A stretch of DNA of 64,000 nucleotides from Bradyrhizobium sp. RP6 (GCF_003837805.1 NZ_RQIT01000002.1:558001-622000); one strand, 5' to 3'. Shown: positions 1 to 9,335, numbered from the stretch's first letter. Numbers and translations are program-made. Notes: a model not told the origin generated them from the sequence alone.

Positions 1-1023
1 ATGGCCCAAGCCAAACGCATCGTTCTCGCCGCGCGTCCCGTCGGCGAACCCAAGCCGTCTGATTTTCGCCTGGAGGAATTCGCAGTTCCGACGCCCGGGC
101 AGGGTGAAGTCCTGCTGCGCACGATCTGGCTGTCGCTCGATCCCTATATGCGCGGGCGCATGAGCGAGGGGCCGTCCTACGCTGCACCAGTGCCGATCGG
201 CGGGGTGATGGAAGGCGAGGCGGTCAGCGAGGTCGCGGCCTCCAACAATTCCGATTTCGCGGTCGGCGACATCGTGCGCATCCGCTCCGGCTGGCAGACG
301 CATGCGATCTCGAACGGCAAGGGCCTGATCAAGGTCGATCCCAAGCTCGGGCCGATCTCGACCTCGATCGGCGTGCTCGGCATGCCCGGCATGACGGCGT
401 ACACGGGCCTGCTCGACATCGGCAAGCCGCAACCCGGCGAGACCGTCGTCGTTGCCGGCGCCTCCGGCGCGGTCGGCTCGGCCGTCGGCCAGATCGCCAA
501 GATCAAGGGCGCACGCGCGGTCGGCATCGCCGGCGGCAAGGACAAGTGCGACTACGTGGTGAAGGAGCTCGGCTTCGACGCCTGTATCGATCACCGCGAT
601 CCCGATCTCGCCGCCAGGCTCAAGGAGGCCTGCCCGAACGGGATCGACGTCTACTTCGAGAATGTCGGCGGCGCGGTGTTCGAAGCCGTGTTCCCGCTGC
701 TCAATCCGTTCGCGCGCGTGCCGGTCTGCGGCCTGATCGCCCATTACAACGACACCGAGGCCAAGCCGCCGAAATGGGCCGCGTCCCTGATGCGCGCAAC
801 GCTCACCAAGCGGCTCACCTTCCGCGGCTTCATCGTCTCCGACTTTGCTGCGCGCCATGGCGACTTCCTTCGCGACATGTCCATCTGGGTTCGCGAGGGC
901 AAGGTCAAGTACAAGGAGTTCGTGACCGAGGGCCTGGAGAGCGCGCCGGCTGCCTTCATGGGCCTCCTGAAGGGCGCCAATTTCGGCAAGCAGCTGGTCC
1001 GGGTCGGCCCGGACAAGGCCTGA
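1..1023 (+). CDS. NADP-dependent MDR oxidoreductase (CurA/PTGR-like)
   Basis: A 340-residue medium-chain dehydrogenase/reductase of the zinc-free leukotriene B4 dehydrogenase/CurA type, which reduces the C=C bond of alpha,beta-unsaturated ketones or aldehydes with NADPH. The N-terminal half is the GroES-like substrate domain (LDPYMRGRM near residue 46). The Rossmann nucleotide motif GASGAVGSAVG lies at about 153-163, and no zinc-ligand set is visible. The ATG is the first base of the window, and the N-terminus looks complete for the family. The physiological substrate cannot be read from sequence. It stands alone, with no partner gene visible on either side. Confidence 0.9.
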   Translation: MAQAKRIVLAARPVGEPKPSDFRLEEFAVPTPGQGEVLLRTIWLSLDPYMRGRMSEGPSYAAPVPIGGVMEGEAVSEVAASNNSDFAVGDIVRIRSGWQTHAISNGKGLIKVDPKLGPISTSIGVLGMPGMTAYTGLLDIGKPQPGETVVVAGASGAVGSAVGQIAKIKGARAVGIAGGKDKCDYVVKELGFDACIDHRDPDLAARLKEACPNGIDVYFENVGGAVFEAVFPLLNPFARVPVCGLIAHYNDTEAKPPKWAASLMRATLTKRLTFRGFIVSDFAARHGDFLRDMSIWVREGKVKYKEFVTEGLESAPAAFMGLLKGANFGKQLVRVGPDKA

Positions 1024-1175
1024 GCGGCCGCCTCCGGTCCCCAGGAGAGGCCGGAGTTGGTTAAGAAAGAGTCACCGATCGGCCACACCTGCTCGCAAAA
1101 GCCGCAGGTGTGAACGCCGATCGATTGACGGGCCCACGAAGGCATTGAATCATCGCGCATATTTCAGGTGTTGCG

Positions 1176-1472
1176 ATGTTAGAGATTGGTATTTTCTGCG
1201 TCATTGTGCTGGCCGCCGCCTATTGGGCGACCATGTTCGTCATGGGCCGTCGCGACGACGTCATCCATGGCAAGTTCGTTCACGTCGACGACGAAGGCGA
1301 TTTCGCGCAAGCCGCGATGCCGGCGCCGCCGCCGTTCCCGAAGCGTCCGGTCAAGGTTGCGCAAGCTCCAGGGCATCCGCCCGCCAGTGATCCGGCGGCC
1401 AAGCCAGTGAACAGCGAGGCGCTGCAATCCTTGCTCGCCGCGATCCAGCAGGATCTCAAGAGCGTCGCCTGA
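1176..1472 (+). CDS. Small membrane-anchored hypothetical protein
   Basis: A 98-residue protein with one N-terminal hydrophobic segment (about residues 3-22). A polar, proline- and alanine-rich linker and a short amphipathic C-terminus (ALQSLLAAIQQDLKSV) follow. It would be a bitopic inner-membrane protein with a cytoplasmic or periplasmic tail. I do not recognise a named family. The codon pattern and hydrophobic N-terminus support a real gene, and proteins of this shape are common in Bradyrhizobium. It is followed after 14 bp by the convergent phosphoesterase gene. Confidence 0.6.
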   Translation: MLEIGIFCVIVLAAAYWATMFVMGRRDDVIHGKFVHVDDEGDFAQAAMPAPPPFPKRPVKVAQAPGHPPASDPAAKPVNSEALQSLLAAIQQDLKSVA

Positions 1473-1486
1473 GAACCGGTCGCGAG

Positions 1487-2329
1487 CTAATGCTCGCCGC
1501 CCATCTGTGCGAGCAGCTCCTCGATGTCGACGTCCACCTGGCCCGCCGCGCGGACGTGACGAACCTCAAGATTGTCGGGCTGGAAGCGGTACTCGACGAG
1601 CCCGACTTCCTTGATCGCGATCCGGTCCTGGCGCCGATCGTTGATGACGAAACCCGCCGATGGCGCCCAGACGTGGCGGGTGTGGCGGAAGGTGAAGTCG
1701 CGGCGCTGATGCACGTGACCGCTGGCGATGAGACGCAGGTCGACCTTTCCGAACATCTCGATCAGCCGCGCTCGTGCCGGCTGCGGCACATAGCGGATCG
1801 CGGTCTCCGGCGTCTCGGGGTCGTCGGGCAGGTTGAGAAACAGCGGCTTGTGCAGGAACAGCGCGACCGGCCTGCCGTGCGTGCGCGATATCTCGGAGGC
1901 GAGCCAGTCGAATTGCTCGGCCTCGAAGCCAAGCCCCGAATTCATCACCAGCGAGTTGAGGCCGATGAAGCGCCAGCCCGCGGCCTCGAACGACCAATGG
2001 TCTTCGCCGATGATGTCGCAGAATTGCCGGCGGTGAGCCGGGCTGACCGGCGGCTTCGGCGCCGGCCCGATCGCGGTCGGATTGTCGCCGATGTCGTGAT
2101 TGCCGGGCAGGTAGCGGCAGGCGACGGGCAGGGCGTCGTGCAGGCCTTTCGCGAATTCGACGTCGTCGCGGCCGGCCGGCCCGTCGAACGAGACGTCGCC
2201 GGTGTTGACGACGAAATCCGGCCTGCCGGCGTCGATGTGCTCGCTGATGCGGTGGAAGTTGGCGATCAGGCCGGGAAAGCGCCGGCCGAGATGGGTGTCG
2301 GAAATCTGGGTCAGGCGAAATTCGGGCAT
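1487..2329 (-). CDS. Metallophosphoesterase (CpdA-like calcineurin fold)
   Basis: A 280-residue calcineurin-like phosphoesterase. The metal-binding signature is complete: DTH (ISDTHLG, residue 10), GDVSFD (about 44), GNHD (about 76) and GHVHQR (about 204). These residues bind the dinuclear metal centre that hydrolyses phosphomonoesters or phosphodiesters. The family includes the 3',5'-cAMP phosphodiesterase CpdA, but the substrate here is not determined. There is no signal peptide, so it is cytoplasmic. It is transcribed alone and converges on the small membrane protein gene. Confidence 0.85.
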   Translation of the reverse strand: MPEFRLTQISDTHLGRRFPGLIANFHRISEHIDAGRPDFVVNTGDVSFDGPAGRDDVEFAKGLHDALPVACRYLPGNHDIGDNPTAIGPAPKPPVSPAHRRQFCDIIGEDHWSFEAAGWRFIGLNSLVMNSGLGFEAEQFDWLASEISRTHGRPVALFLHKPLFLNLPDDPETPETAIRYVPQPARARLIEMFGKVDLRLIASGHVHQRRDFTFRHTRHVWAPSAGFVINDRRQDRIAIKEVGLVEYRFQPDNLEVRHVRAAGQVDVDIEELLAQMGGEH

Positions 2330-2617
2330 GCGATCATCCTACCCGTCGTCGCGCGTCGGAACGATGACGGCGCGGGCATGGATCGCAGCGAACAAAGTTT
2401 AAAGCACGCGGTAGCGGATCGTGTAGCCGTCCTACGGGGCGAGGGGTGCCGGCGAGCGGCGAGGCGATGCGGTCGGCGAGATGCCAGGGGCCGAAATCGC
2501 TTTGGCTATCGGTGATTGGCCGCAAGGCCGGGAACGCCGGTTCAAGTCGTTCATTGTCAGCGCCGGAAGGCGCGGCTAATGACGGTCGGAGACAGTCCGC
2601 CCGCCGGGAAAGTTCCG

Positions 2618-3040
2618 ATGTCCGTCCAAATGGTCTTGCTGCCGGTTTTCGTGCAGGTCGCTCTCACCTTCGCGCTTCTGATCGGGATGGTCGTCGCGCG
2701 CCGCAAGACGCTGGTCTCCGGCGAAACCAGGATTCGCGACATCGCGCTGGGCGAGCCGAACTGGCCGAAGGGCGCCACCCAAATCGCCAATTGCTACCGC
2801 AACCAGTTCGAGCTGCCGGTGCTGTTCTACGTCCTGATCGCGCTGGCATTGCCCTTGCGCCGCGCCGATCTCTTCATCGTGTTGATGTCCTGGGTGTTCG
2901 TCGTGACGCGCTTTGCCCATGCCGGGATCTTCGTGTCCTCGAACGATCTGGGCCGGCGCTCCACCGTCTGGCTTGCCGGTGTGCTGGTGCTGCTGGCGAT
3001 GTGGTTGTATTTCGCGCTGAAGCTTTTGCTGCTGATCTAG
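2618..3040 (+). CDS. MAPEG family membrane protein
   Basis: About 140 residues with four predicted membrane helices, matching the MAPEG fold (membrane-associated proteins in eicosanoid and glutathione metabolism). The conserved loop between helices 1 and 2 includes NCYRNQFELPVLFY, with the family's N-x-x-x-N/Q-F-E pattern. An ATG at 2579 is also in frame. I chose 2618 because it follows a GGGAAA-type ribosome site and starts at MSVQMVLLPV, which fits family N-termini. The reaction is unknown; bacterial MAPEG proteins are suspected glutathione-dependent enzymes. It lies 27 bp upstream of the RNA methyltransferase gene and may be co-transcribed with it. Confidence 0.8.
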   Translation: MSVQMVLLPVFVQVALTFALLIGMVVARRKTLVSGETRIRDIALGEPNWPKGATQIANCYRNQFELPVLFYVLIALALPLRRADLFIVLMSWVFVVTRFAHAGIFVSSNDLGRRSTVWLAGVLVLLAMWLYFALKLLLLI

Positions 3041-3067
3041 GCGCTTGCGCCGCTTGAAAGAATTCAA

Positions 3068-4369
3068 ATGACCCCCGCTGCCCGGCTGTCCGCAGCCATC
3101 GAACTGATCGACACCATCGAGAGGGACCGCGTGCCCGCGGCCAAGGCGCTCAAGGAGTGGGGCACCGCGCACCGCTTCGCCGGCTCGGGCGACCGCGCCG
3201 CGATCGCCGGTCTCGTCTGGGACGTGCTGCGCCGCTACGCCTCGAGCGCGTTCCTGATGGATTCCGATACCGCGCGGGCGCGGCTGATCGGCATGCTCCG
3301 CCTCGAGCGCAATATGGACACGGCCACCATGGCCGCGCTGTTCGACGGCAGCCGGTTCGCGCCGCCGCCGCTGACCGAGGCCGAGCAGGCCGCGCTCGCA
3401 GCGCGCTCCCTCGAGGACGCGCCGGCCGCGGTCGCCGGCGACTATCCCGAATGGCTCGATCCGCATCTGGCAAAAGTGTTCGGTGACGACCGCGCGGCGG
3501 AAGCCGCCGCGATGGCGAGCCGGGCGCCGCTCGATTTGCGCGTCAACACGCTAAAGTCCAATCGCGACAAGGTGCTGCACACGCTTGCTCATCTTCATGC
3601 GAAACCGACGCCGTGGTCGGCAACGGGCCTGCGCATCGAGCTTTCGGCCGATGCGCGCAATCCCGGCATCCAGGCGGAAGAGGCTTTCATCAAGGGCGCC
3701 ATTGAAGTGCAGGATGAAGGATCGCAGCTTGCGGCACAGTTTACCGCGGCAAAACCCGGCGAGCAGGTGATCGATCTCTGCGCCGGCGCCGGCGGCAAGA
3801 CGCTGGCGCTCGCGGCCATGTTGCAGGGCAAGGGACGGCTGATCGCGACCGACAGCGACAAGCGCCAGCTCGCCCCGATCCACGAGCGGCTGTCGCGCGC
3901 CGGCGTCCACAATGCCGACGTTCGCACGCCCAAGGGCGAGGCCGATCCGCTGGCGGACATTCGCGCCTCGGCCGACCTCGTCGTGATCGACGCCCCCTGC
4001 ACGGGAACCGGCACCTGGCGTCGCAACCCCGATGCCAAATGGCGGATGCGCCCGGGCGCGCTGGAGATCCGCCGGCGCGACCAGGCCGAGGTGCTCGCGC
4101 GTGCGGTGCCGCTGGTGAAGCCAGGCGGCCGCATCGCCTACATCACCTGCTCGGTGCTGGCGGAAGAGAACGGCGAGCAGGTGAGGGCGTTCGTCGCGCG
4201 TCATCCAGAATTCGCGGTCGTGCCTCCGGAGCAGACCGCCAGCGTGCTCTGGGACAAGGCGGAGGCCTTCGCGGACGCCGCGCTGCAATCGCCCGAGGGC
4301 TGGCTGATGACACCGCGACGGACCGGCACGGATGGGTTTTTCGTCTCGGTGCTGCGGAAGACGGCCTGA
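3068..4369 (+). CDS. RsmB/NOP family rRNA (cytosine-C5) methyltransferase
   Basis: A 433-residue SAM-dependent RNA m5C methyltransferase. The N-terminal 130 residues resemble the NusB-like domain of RsmB. The catalytic domain carries motif I (DLCAGAGGKT, about 236), motif IV with the release cysteine (DAPCTGTGTWRRNP, about 308) and motif VI with the nucleophilic cysteine (ITCSVL, about 359). Both cysteines needed for the two-cysteine mechanism are present. The expected target is 16S rRNA near C967, although family members also modify other sites. The gene ends in front of a strong hairpin terminator at 4395-4433. Confidence 0.88.
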   Translation: MTPAARLSAAIELIDTIERDRVPAAKALKEWGTAHRFAGSGDRAAIAGLVWDVLRRYASSAFLMDSDTARARLIGMLRLERNMDTATMAALFDGSRFAPPPLTEAEQAALAARSLEDAPAAVAGDYPEWLDPHLAKVFGDDRAAEAAAMASRAPLDLRVNTLKSNRDKVLHTLAHLHAKPTPWSATGLRIELSADARNPGIQAEEAFIKGAIEVQDEGSQLAAQFTAAKPGEQVIDLCAGAGGKTLALAAMLQGKGRLIATDSDKRQLAPIHERLSRAGVHNADVRTPKGEADPLADIRASADLVVIDAPCTGTGTWRRNPDAKWRMRPGALEIRRRDQAEVLARAVPLVKPGGRIAYITCSVLAEENGEQVRAFVARHPEFAVVPPEQTASVLWDKAEAFADAALQSPEGWLMTPRRTGTDGFFVSVLRKTA

Positions 4370-4394
4370 TCAAGGCCGTCATTCCGGGGCAAAC

Positions 4395-4433
4395 AAAAGC
4401 CCCGCGGACCGGATCCCGGTCGCGGGGCTTTCT
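4395..4433. terminator. Bidirectional hairpin terminator between rRNA methyltransferase and csp
   Basis: A perfect stem AAAGCCCCGCG / CGCGGGGCTTT (arms about 4396-4406 and 4421-4431) encloses an inner GACCGGATCCCGGT palindrome. The stem ends in A and T runs on the two sides, so it can terminate the plus-strand methyltransferase transcript and the minus-strand cold-shock transcript. Confidence 0.7.
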
Positions 4434-4488
4434 AACTCTGGCGCTTCTGCCGGTACGTCCGTGGTCAGAAGCGCTACTGCGTGGGCTA

Positions 4489-4698
4489 TTAGCCGACGCG
4501 GAGATTGTCAGCCGACGACTTGCCGCTGCGGCGATCGGCGACGATGTCGAACGAGACCTTCTGGCCCTCGTTGAGGGTGGAGAGGCCGGCGCGCTCGACC
4601 GCGCTGATGTGCACGAACACGTCCTTCTGGCCGTCGTCCGGCTGGATGAAACCATAACCCTTTTGGGTGTTGAACCACTTCACGGTGCCCATAGCCAT
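4489..4698 (-). CDS. Cold-shock domain protein (CspA family)
   Basis: A 69-residue single cold-shock OB-fold protein that binds single-stranded RNA and DNA. Both nucleic-acid-binding motifs are intact: RNP1-like KGYGFI (residues 13-18) and RNP2-like VFVHIS (about 27-32). Length and sequence match the CspA/CspE family. Upstream on the minus strand is about 170 bp of non-coding leader (4699-4870), as expected for csp genes whose 5' UTR regulates translation; I did not fold it. Whether it is cold-induced or constitutive cannot be told. Confidence 0.92.
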   Translation of the reverse strand: MAMGTVKWFNTQKGYGFIQPDDGQKDVFVHISAVERAGLSTLNEGQKVSFDIVADRRSGKSSADNLRVG

Positions 4699-4956
4699 GG
4701 GTATTTCCTTTGTTAGAGATGGTACGCACGCGGACCGGTACGCGTCGCTGCGCCCATGATCCTGTTCAGTCGATTTTTGGAGAAGTCATCTGAAGCGTGC
4801 GCGCCCGTCTGTAACGAAGCGAAGCGGCCCAGTCGTTCGGCCAAGTATCGATGATCACAATATAGCGAGAATTTGGGGCCACTTCAAGGCATCACCCGTG
4901 GTTCGGGATGTCGCGCCTCTTTGCTATTTTGCGGTGCAAATAAACCGTCCGGCGCG

Positions 4957-5289
4957 TCAGTCCACGATGAATAGCGTGGCGCCGGTGGCCGTCGAGGACC
5001 GGTGCGCGGCGTCGCCGAAATCCGAGACCTGGTAGCTCATGCCTGCCGTCAGCTTGAATTTGCGCCCGTCGCGCAGCTCGGAGTCGAGCTCGCCCTTCAG
5101 CACGTAGAGCACGTGGCCGCGATCGCACCAATGATCGGCGAGATAGCCCGGCGAATATTCCACCATCCGCACCCGGAGATCGCCGATGTTGAGCGTGCGC
5201 CACCTGGCCTCACCGGTCTCGCCGGGATGCGTGGTTGCCTCGATCCGGCTCCAGTCGGTGACGGTAAAGGGGGAGCTGGGGAGTTTCAT
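4957..5289 (-). CDS. DHCW-motif cupin protein
   Basis: A 110-residue single-domain cupin. The first cupin motif is atypical: YLADHWCDRGHVLYVLKGEL (about residues 50-69) keeps the histidines and the H-W-C pattern of the 'DHCW motif cupin' group. The second motif (AAHRSSTATGAT) is short. Cupins of this size are cytoplasmic metal-binding beta-barrels, and no substrate is assignable. It lies alone between the csp leader and the MFS exporter gene, on the same strand as the exporter. Confidence 0.75.
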   Translation of the reverse strand: MKLPSSPFTVTDWSRIEATTHPGETGEARWRTLNIGDLRVRMVEYSPGYLADHWCDRGHVLYVLKGELDSELRDGRKFKLTAGMSYQVSDFGDAAHRSSTATGATLFIVD

Positions 5290-5354
5290 GGAAGGATCCT
5301 GCCTTGATGCGGTGCATCGCTTGGTAGCCTATGCCGGTTTCCTGGTCGTGCACT

Positions 5355-6617
5355 TTACCTGGGCGGCGAGGGCGTCAGCGCACAGCCGGCCGCCTCTTGC
5401 AGCCTGCTCGCGTTGATGACCCAGACCAGCAGAGCGGCGGCGCTGATGCCGGAGCCCAGCATGCAAACGCCGCCCCAGCCCATCATCGCATACACCATGG
5501 TTGCCGCGATTCCGCCGGCCGCGCTGCCGATCGAGTAGAACACCATGTAGCCCCCGACCAGCCTGCTTGCTGCGTCGGGACGGGCGGCCACAATCAGGCT
5601 CTGGCTGGTCACATGCACGGCCTGCAGCCCGAGATCCAGCATGATCACGCCTGCGACGACGAACCAGAGCGAGACATGCAGGCAGGCGATCGCGCCCCAA
5701 GCGGCGAGCATCAGCATCAGCGACAGTCCGGTGGTGCGTTGGGCCCATCCGAGGTCGGCGAGACGGCCGGCATTGCGCGCACCGAGCGCTCCGGCGAAGC
5801 CGGCGACCCCGAGCAGTCCGATCGCCGTGTGCGACAGCGTGAAAGGGGGCGCCGAAAGCGGCAGCACGATCGAGGTCCAGAACACGTTGAGATCGGCAAA
5901 GATCAGGAACGCGAACAGGGCGCGGTCGCGCAGGATCGGCTCCTCGGCGAACAGCGCCGCCGTCGAGCGCAACAGCGACAGATACGACGAGCCGGCCATG
6001 GCCGCGTGCGGACCGCGGGGCAGGACTCGCAACAGCAGGATGGCCATGGCGAGCATGAGGCCGGCCGAAACCAGGTAGACCGTGCGCCAGCCGCCGATAT
6101 CGGCCAGCGCGCCCGAGGCGAAGCGCGCAAGCAGGATTCCCCCGACGACGCCGCTGGTCACTGTCCCGATGGCGCGGCCCCGGCCGTCCGGCGTCGCGAG
6201 CGTCGCGGCAAAGGCGACGAGGATTTGCACGACGACGGCAAGCACGCCGACCAGCGTCAGTCCCGCGAGCAGGACCGCGGTGTGCGATGCGGTGCCGACG
6301 ACCACGAGGCCGGTCGCTGAGAGTGCAATCTGGCCGGCGATCAGGCGCCGGCGATCCCAGAGGTCGCCGAGCGGCACGATCAGGATCAGGCCGAGGGCGT
6401 AGCCGATCTGCGTGAAGGTCACGACCATGCCGATCGCCGCGGGAGCGATGCCGAGGTCCTCGGCCATCGCATCGAGCAGTGGCTGGGCGAAGTAGATGTT
6501 GGCGACGCTGAGGCCGCAAGCCAGCGCGAGCAGCAGCGCCATCGCGGAAGAAAGCCCGTGCCCGGCCGGCCCGGCACCAGTCTTCGGGTTGCCTCTGGCG
6601 AGGTCATTGTTCGTCAT
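5355..6617 (-). CDS. MFS drug-type efflux transporter (DHA1-like)
   Basis: A 420-residue major facilitator protein with about 12 hydrophobic segments. The N-terminal part carries the VANIYFAQPLL segment typical of the DHA1 group annotated as YgaY/arabinose-efflux-like transporters, followed by PLGDLWDRRRL (motif A, about residue 89). The start at 6617 is preceded by GGGAGA. It is divergent from the HxlR regulator gene at 6713, and the 95-bp gap holds two near-identical 21-bp repeats. The usual arrangement would be an HxlR-controlled efflux pump; the exported compound is unknown. Confidence 0.85.
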   Translation of the reverse strand: MTNNDLARGNPKTGAGPAGHGLSSAMALLLALACGLSVANIYFAQPLLDAMAEDLGIAPAAIGMVVTFTQIGYALGLILIVPLGDLWDRRRLIAGQIALSATGLVVVGTASHTAVLLAGLTLVGVLAVVVQILVAFAATLATPDGRGRAIGTVTSGVVGGILLARFASGALADIGGWRTVYLVSAGLMLAMAILLLRVLPRGPHAAMAGSSYLSLLRSTAALFAEEPILRDRALFAFLIFADLNVFWTSIVLPLSAPPFTLSHTAIGLLGVAGFAGALGARNAGRLADLGWAQRTTGLSLMLMLAAWGAIACLHVSLWFVVAGVIMLDLGLQAVHVTSQSLIVAARPDAASRLVGGYMVFYSIGSAAGGIAATMVYAMMGWGGVCMLGSGISAAALLVWVINASRLQEAAGCALTPSPPR

Positions 6618-6639
6618 CCGTTATCTCCCGCACGGCCTA

Positions 6640-6697
6640 TCTAGTCTTATCATAGGACCAGTTGCGTGCGGCGTTGTCTAGTCTTATTTTAGAACCA
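6640..6697. promoter_or_regulatory. Paired 21-bp operator-like repeats in the MFS/HxlR divergent promoter
   Basis: Two direct repeats, TCTAGTCTTATCATAGGACC (6640-6659, then A) and TCTAGTCTTATTTTAGAACC (6677-6696, then A), are spaced 37 bp apart. Each has a partial CTA...TAG dyad. They fill the intergenic region between the efflux gene and the HxlR gene, which suggests autoregulatory operators for the HxlR protein. This is inference from position and repetition. Confidence 0.6.
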
Positions 6698-6712
6698 GAT
6701 TGGAGTGGGAGC

Positions 6713-7165
6713 ATGAAGCGGACTGGTTTTTCCGAGGCCGACTGCCCGGTGGCGCGCGCGCTCGATGCAATCGGCGACTGGTGGTCGCTCCTGATCGTGC
6801 GCGATGCCTTCGACGGGCTGCGCCGGTTCGGCGATTTCCAGAAGAACCTCGGCATTGCCAAGGGCATGCTCAGCACGCGCCTGCGCAAGCTGGTCGAACT
6901 CGACGTGCTCGAGCTGGTTCCGGCTTCCGACGGCAGCGCGTATCAGGAATACGCGCTGACGCGGCGGGGACACGACTTGTTTCCTGTCATCGTCGGTTTG
7001 CGCCAATGGGGCGAGGCGCATCTCTATGCGCGCGGCGAGGCGCATTCCGACCTGGTGGACCAGGCAGGCCAGCCGGTCGGGCAACTGGTGCTGCCGTCGC
7101 GAACCGGGCGGCCGCTCACGTGGTCCGAAACGAAGGTGCGAAAGGTCGGCGCGCGCAAGCGCTGA
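6713..7165 (+). CDS. HxlR family transcriptional regulator
   Basis: About 150 residues with the complete HxlR winged-helix signature: CPVARALDAIGDWWSLLIVRDAF, then FGDFQKNLGIAKGMLSTRL (recognition helix region, about residues 43-61) and RLRKLVELDVLE. HxlR proteins act as dimeric repressors or activators, often sensing electrophiles through the conserved N-terminal cysteine (CPVAR, residue 11 here). The ATG at 6713 follows GGAGTGGGAGC and is preferred to the upstream in-frame start at 6662, which would overlap the repeats. The likely target is the divergent MFS exporter. Confidence 0.87.
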   Translation: MKRTGFSEADCPVARALDAIGDWWSLLIVRDAFDGLRRFGDFQKNLGIAKGMLSTRLRKLVELDVLELVPASDGSAYQEYALTRRGHDLFPVIVGLRQWGEAHLYARGEAHSDLVDQAGQPVGQLVLPSRTGRPLTWSETKVRKVGARKR

Positions 7166-7183
7166 TGGCGCGGCGCAGACGGA

Positions 7184-7555
7184 TCAATGGGGCAAATGAT
7201 TCGCCGAGCCCTGCACGATCAGCCCGGCGTCGTTCACCCGCAGATATTCGCAGATCTTCTTCCCCCGCTCGTTCTCGTAGAACACCACCACGCTGTCGGG
7301 ACTGACGAACACATCGATCAGCGAAAAGTGCAGCTCCGGCAGCAGCCCCAGCGCCTTGCCCCAATAGGCGCGCAAGCTCTCCTTGCCGCGCAACGTTCCG
7401 CTGGCGTCGAACCCCATCGCGGGGATGCGGTCCGAGGTCATCACGGCCGCCTCGTCATAGAGCGCAAGCACGCGCTCGAGATCGCGCGCGTTCCAGGCCT
7501 CGACCCAGGTGCGGCCGAGCGCGGCCAGCATTGACGGTGGATGATGCTGCGGCAT
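7184..7555 (-). CDS. SnoaL-like / NTF2-fold protein
   Basis: A 123-residue NTF2-like alpha+beta barrel protein (nuclear transport factor 2 / SnoaL group). The pattern [23 protein letters not shown] near the N-terminus and the central [17 protein letters not shown] are typical of SnoaL_2/DUF4440 proteins. Members include isomerases, cyclases and dehydratases, but most are uncharacterised. The gene is divergent from guaA and has a perfect inverted repeat 39 bp upstream of its start, so it may be controlled by an unlinked regulator. Confidence 0.75.
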   Translation of the reverse strand: MPQHHPPSMLAALGRTWVEAWNARDLERVLALYDEAAVMTSDRIPAMGFDASGTLRGKESLRAYWGKALGLLPELHFSLIDVFVSPDSVVVFYENERGKKICEYLRVNDAGLIVQGSANHLPH

Positions 7556-7593
7556 GACGTTCTCCCTGATGGGCCCTCTTGAGGGCGAATATA

Positions 7594-7616
7594 ATAGGTC
7601 AATATTACTGACCTAT
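7594..7616. promoter_or_regulatory. Perfect inverted repeat between SnoaL-like gene and guaA
   Basis: ATAGGTCA-N7-TGACCTAT is a perfect 8-bp-arm palindrome in an unusually A+T-rich patch. It is 39 bp from the SnoaL-like start and 85 bp from the guaA start. The shape fits a TetR or MarR dimer site. No regulator gene is adjacent, so the binding protein is unknown. Confidence 0.55.
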
Positions 7617-7700
7617 ATCCATTTGTCCATGCCCAAAGAAGCATGTGGGCGCGCCCCGTGCGCGGTTGCGGCCCGGGCCGCGCCAGCGTATCTGCTGGCC

Positions 7701-9299
7701 ATGACAGCAGCACAGAACGACCGCTCCGCGTCGACGCCCCCGGTGGCCTCGGCGCACGACAAGATTCTCATCGTCGACTTCGGCAGCCAGGTGACGCAGC
7801 TGATCGCGCGTCGCGTGCGCGAGGACGGCGTCTATTGCGAGATCGTCCCGTTCAACAAGGCCGAAGCCGCCTTCGAGGAGATGAAACCGAAAGCGGTGAT
7901 CCTGTCCGGCGGCCCGGAATCGGTGCACGAGGCCGGCTCGCCCCGCGCGCCGCAATTGATATTCGCCTCCGGCGTGCCCGTGATGGGCATCTGCTACGGC
8001 CAGATGACCATGGCGGCCCAGCTGGGCGGCGAGGTCGAGGGCGGTCATCACCGCGAGTTCGGCCGCGCCGACGTCGAGGTGAAGGCTGAGAGCAAGCTGT
8101 TCGAGGATGTCTGGTCCTCCGGCAGCAAGAACCAGGTCTGGATGAGCCATGGCGATCGCATCACCAGGATGCCGCCGGGCTTCTCCGTCGCCGGCACCTC
8201 GCCGAACGCCCCGTTCGCGATCATCCAGGACGAGACGCGCAAATATTACGGCCTGATGTTCCACCCCGAAGTGGTGCACACGCCCGACGGCGCGAAACTC
8301 ATCCGCAACTTCGTGCGCAAGATCGCCGGCCTCACCGGCGACTGGACCATGCGCGCCTTCCGCGAGGAGGAGATCGCCAAGATCCGCGCGCAGGTCGGCA
8401 AGGGCAGGGTGATCTGCGGCCTCTCCGGCGGCGTCGATTCGGCCGTTGCGGCCGTGCTGATCCACGAGGCCATCGGCGACCAGCTCACCTGTGTCTTCGT
8501 CGATCACGGATTGATGCGCCTCAACGAGGCCGAGCAGGTCGTCGACCTGTTCCGTCACCACTATAACATCCCGCTCGTGCACGTGGATGCATCGAAGCAG
8601 TTCCTCGGCGAGCTCGAAGGCGTCACCGACCCCGAAGCCAAGCGCAAGACCATCGGCCGTCTCTTCATCGAGGTGTTCGAGGCCGAGGCCAAGAAGATCG
8701 GCGGCGCCGACTTCCTCGCGCAGGGCACGCTCTATCCCGACGTGATCGAGAGCGTCTCCTTCACCGGCGGGCCTTCCGTCACCATCAAGTCGCACCACAA
8801 TGTCGGCGGCCTGCCCGAGCGCATGAACATGAAGCTCGTCGAGCCCCTGCGCGAGCTGTTCAAGGACGAGGTGCGCAAGCTCGGCCGCGAGCTCGGCCTC
8901 CCCGAAATCTTCGTCGGCCGCCACCCGTTCCCGGGCCCGGGCCTCGCCATCCGCTGCCCCGGCGAGATCACCCGCGACAAGCTCGACATCCTGCGCAAGG
9001 CGGACGCCGTCTACATCGACCAGATCAGGAAGCACGGCCTCTACGACGAGATCTGGCAGGCCTTCGCCGTGCTGCTCCCGGTGAAAACCGTCGGCGTCAT
9101 GGGCGACGGCCGCACCTACGACTACGTCGTGGGCCTCCGCGCCGTCACCTCCACCGACGGCATGACCGCGGACTTCTACCAGTTCGACATGAAGTTCCTA
9201 GGCGAGACCGCGACGCGCATCATCAACGAGGTGAAGGGCGTGAACCGGGTGGTGTATGACGTGACCAGCAAGCCACCTGGGACGATCGAGTGGGAGTAG
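7701..9299 (+). CDS. guaA: GMP synthase (glutamine-hydrolysing)
   Basis: A 532-residue GMP synthase that converts XMP, ATP and glutamine to GMP. The N-terminal class I glutamine amidotransferase domain has the catalytic triad Cys98 (GICYGQ), His188 and Glu190 (FHPE). The ATP-pyrophosphatase domain starts with the PP-loop SGGVDS at 242-247, and the C-terminal dimerisation domain ends in KPPGTIEWE. The reading frame stays open upstream to 7554, but the ATG at 7701 gives the family length and avoids running through the promoter palindrome. Confidence 0.96.
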   Translation: MTAAQNDRSASTPPVASAHDKILIVDFGSQVTQLIARRVREDGVYCEIVPFNKAEAAFEEMKPKAVILSGGPESVHEAGSPRAPQLIFASGVPVMGICYGQMTMAAQLGGEVEGGHHREFGRADVEVKAESKLFEDVWSSGSKNQVWMSHGDRITRMPPGFSVAGTSPNAPFAIIQDETRKYYGLMFHPEVVHTPDGAKLIRNFVRKIAGLTGDWTMRAFREEEIAKIRAQVGKGRVICGLSGGVDSAVAAVLIHEAIGDQLTCVFVDHGLMRLNEAEQVVDLFRHHYNIPLVHVDASKQFLGELEGVTDPEAKRKTIGRLFIEVFEAEAKKIGGADFLAQGTLYPDVIESVSFTGGPSVTIKSHHNVGGLPERMNMKLVEPLRELFKDEVRKLGRELGLPEIFVGRHPFPGPGLAIRCPGEITRDKLDILRKADAVYIDQIRKHGLYDEIWQAFAVLLPVKTVGVMGDGRTYDYVVGLRAVTSTDGMTADFYQFDMKFLGETATRIINEVKGVNRVVYDVTSKPPGTIEWE

Positions 9300-9335
9300 G
9301 GCGTCGCCGCCCCAGCGGTCTGATGTCGGCACCAT

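Noticed and set aside
7605..9035. 476-residue minus-strand open frame opposite guaA
   Set aside because: It is a shadow of guaA codon bias, with no recognisable domain.
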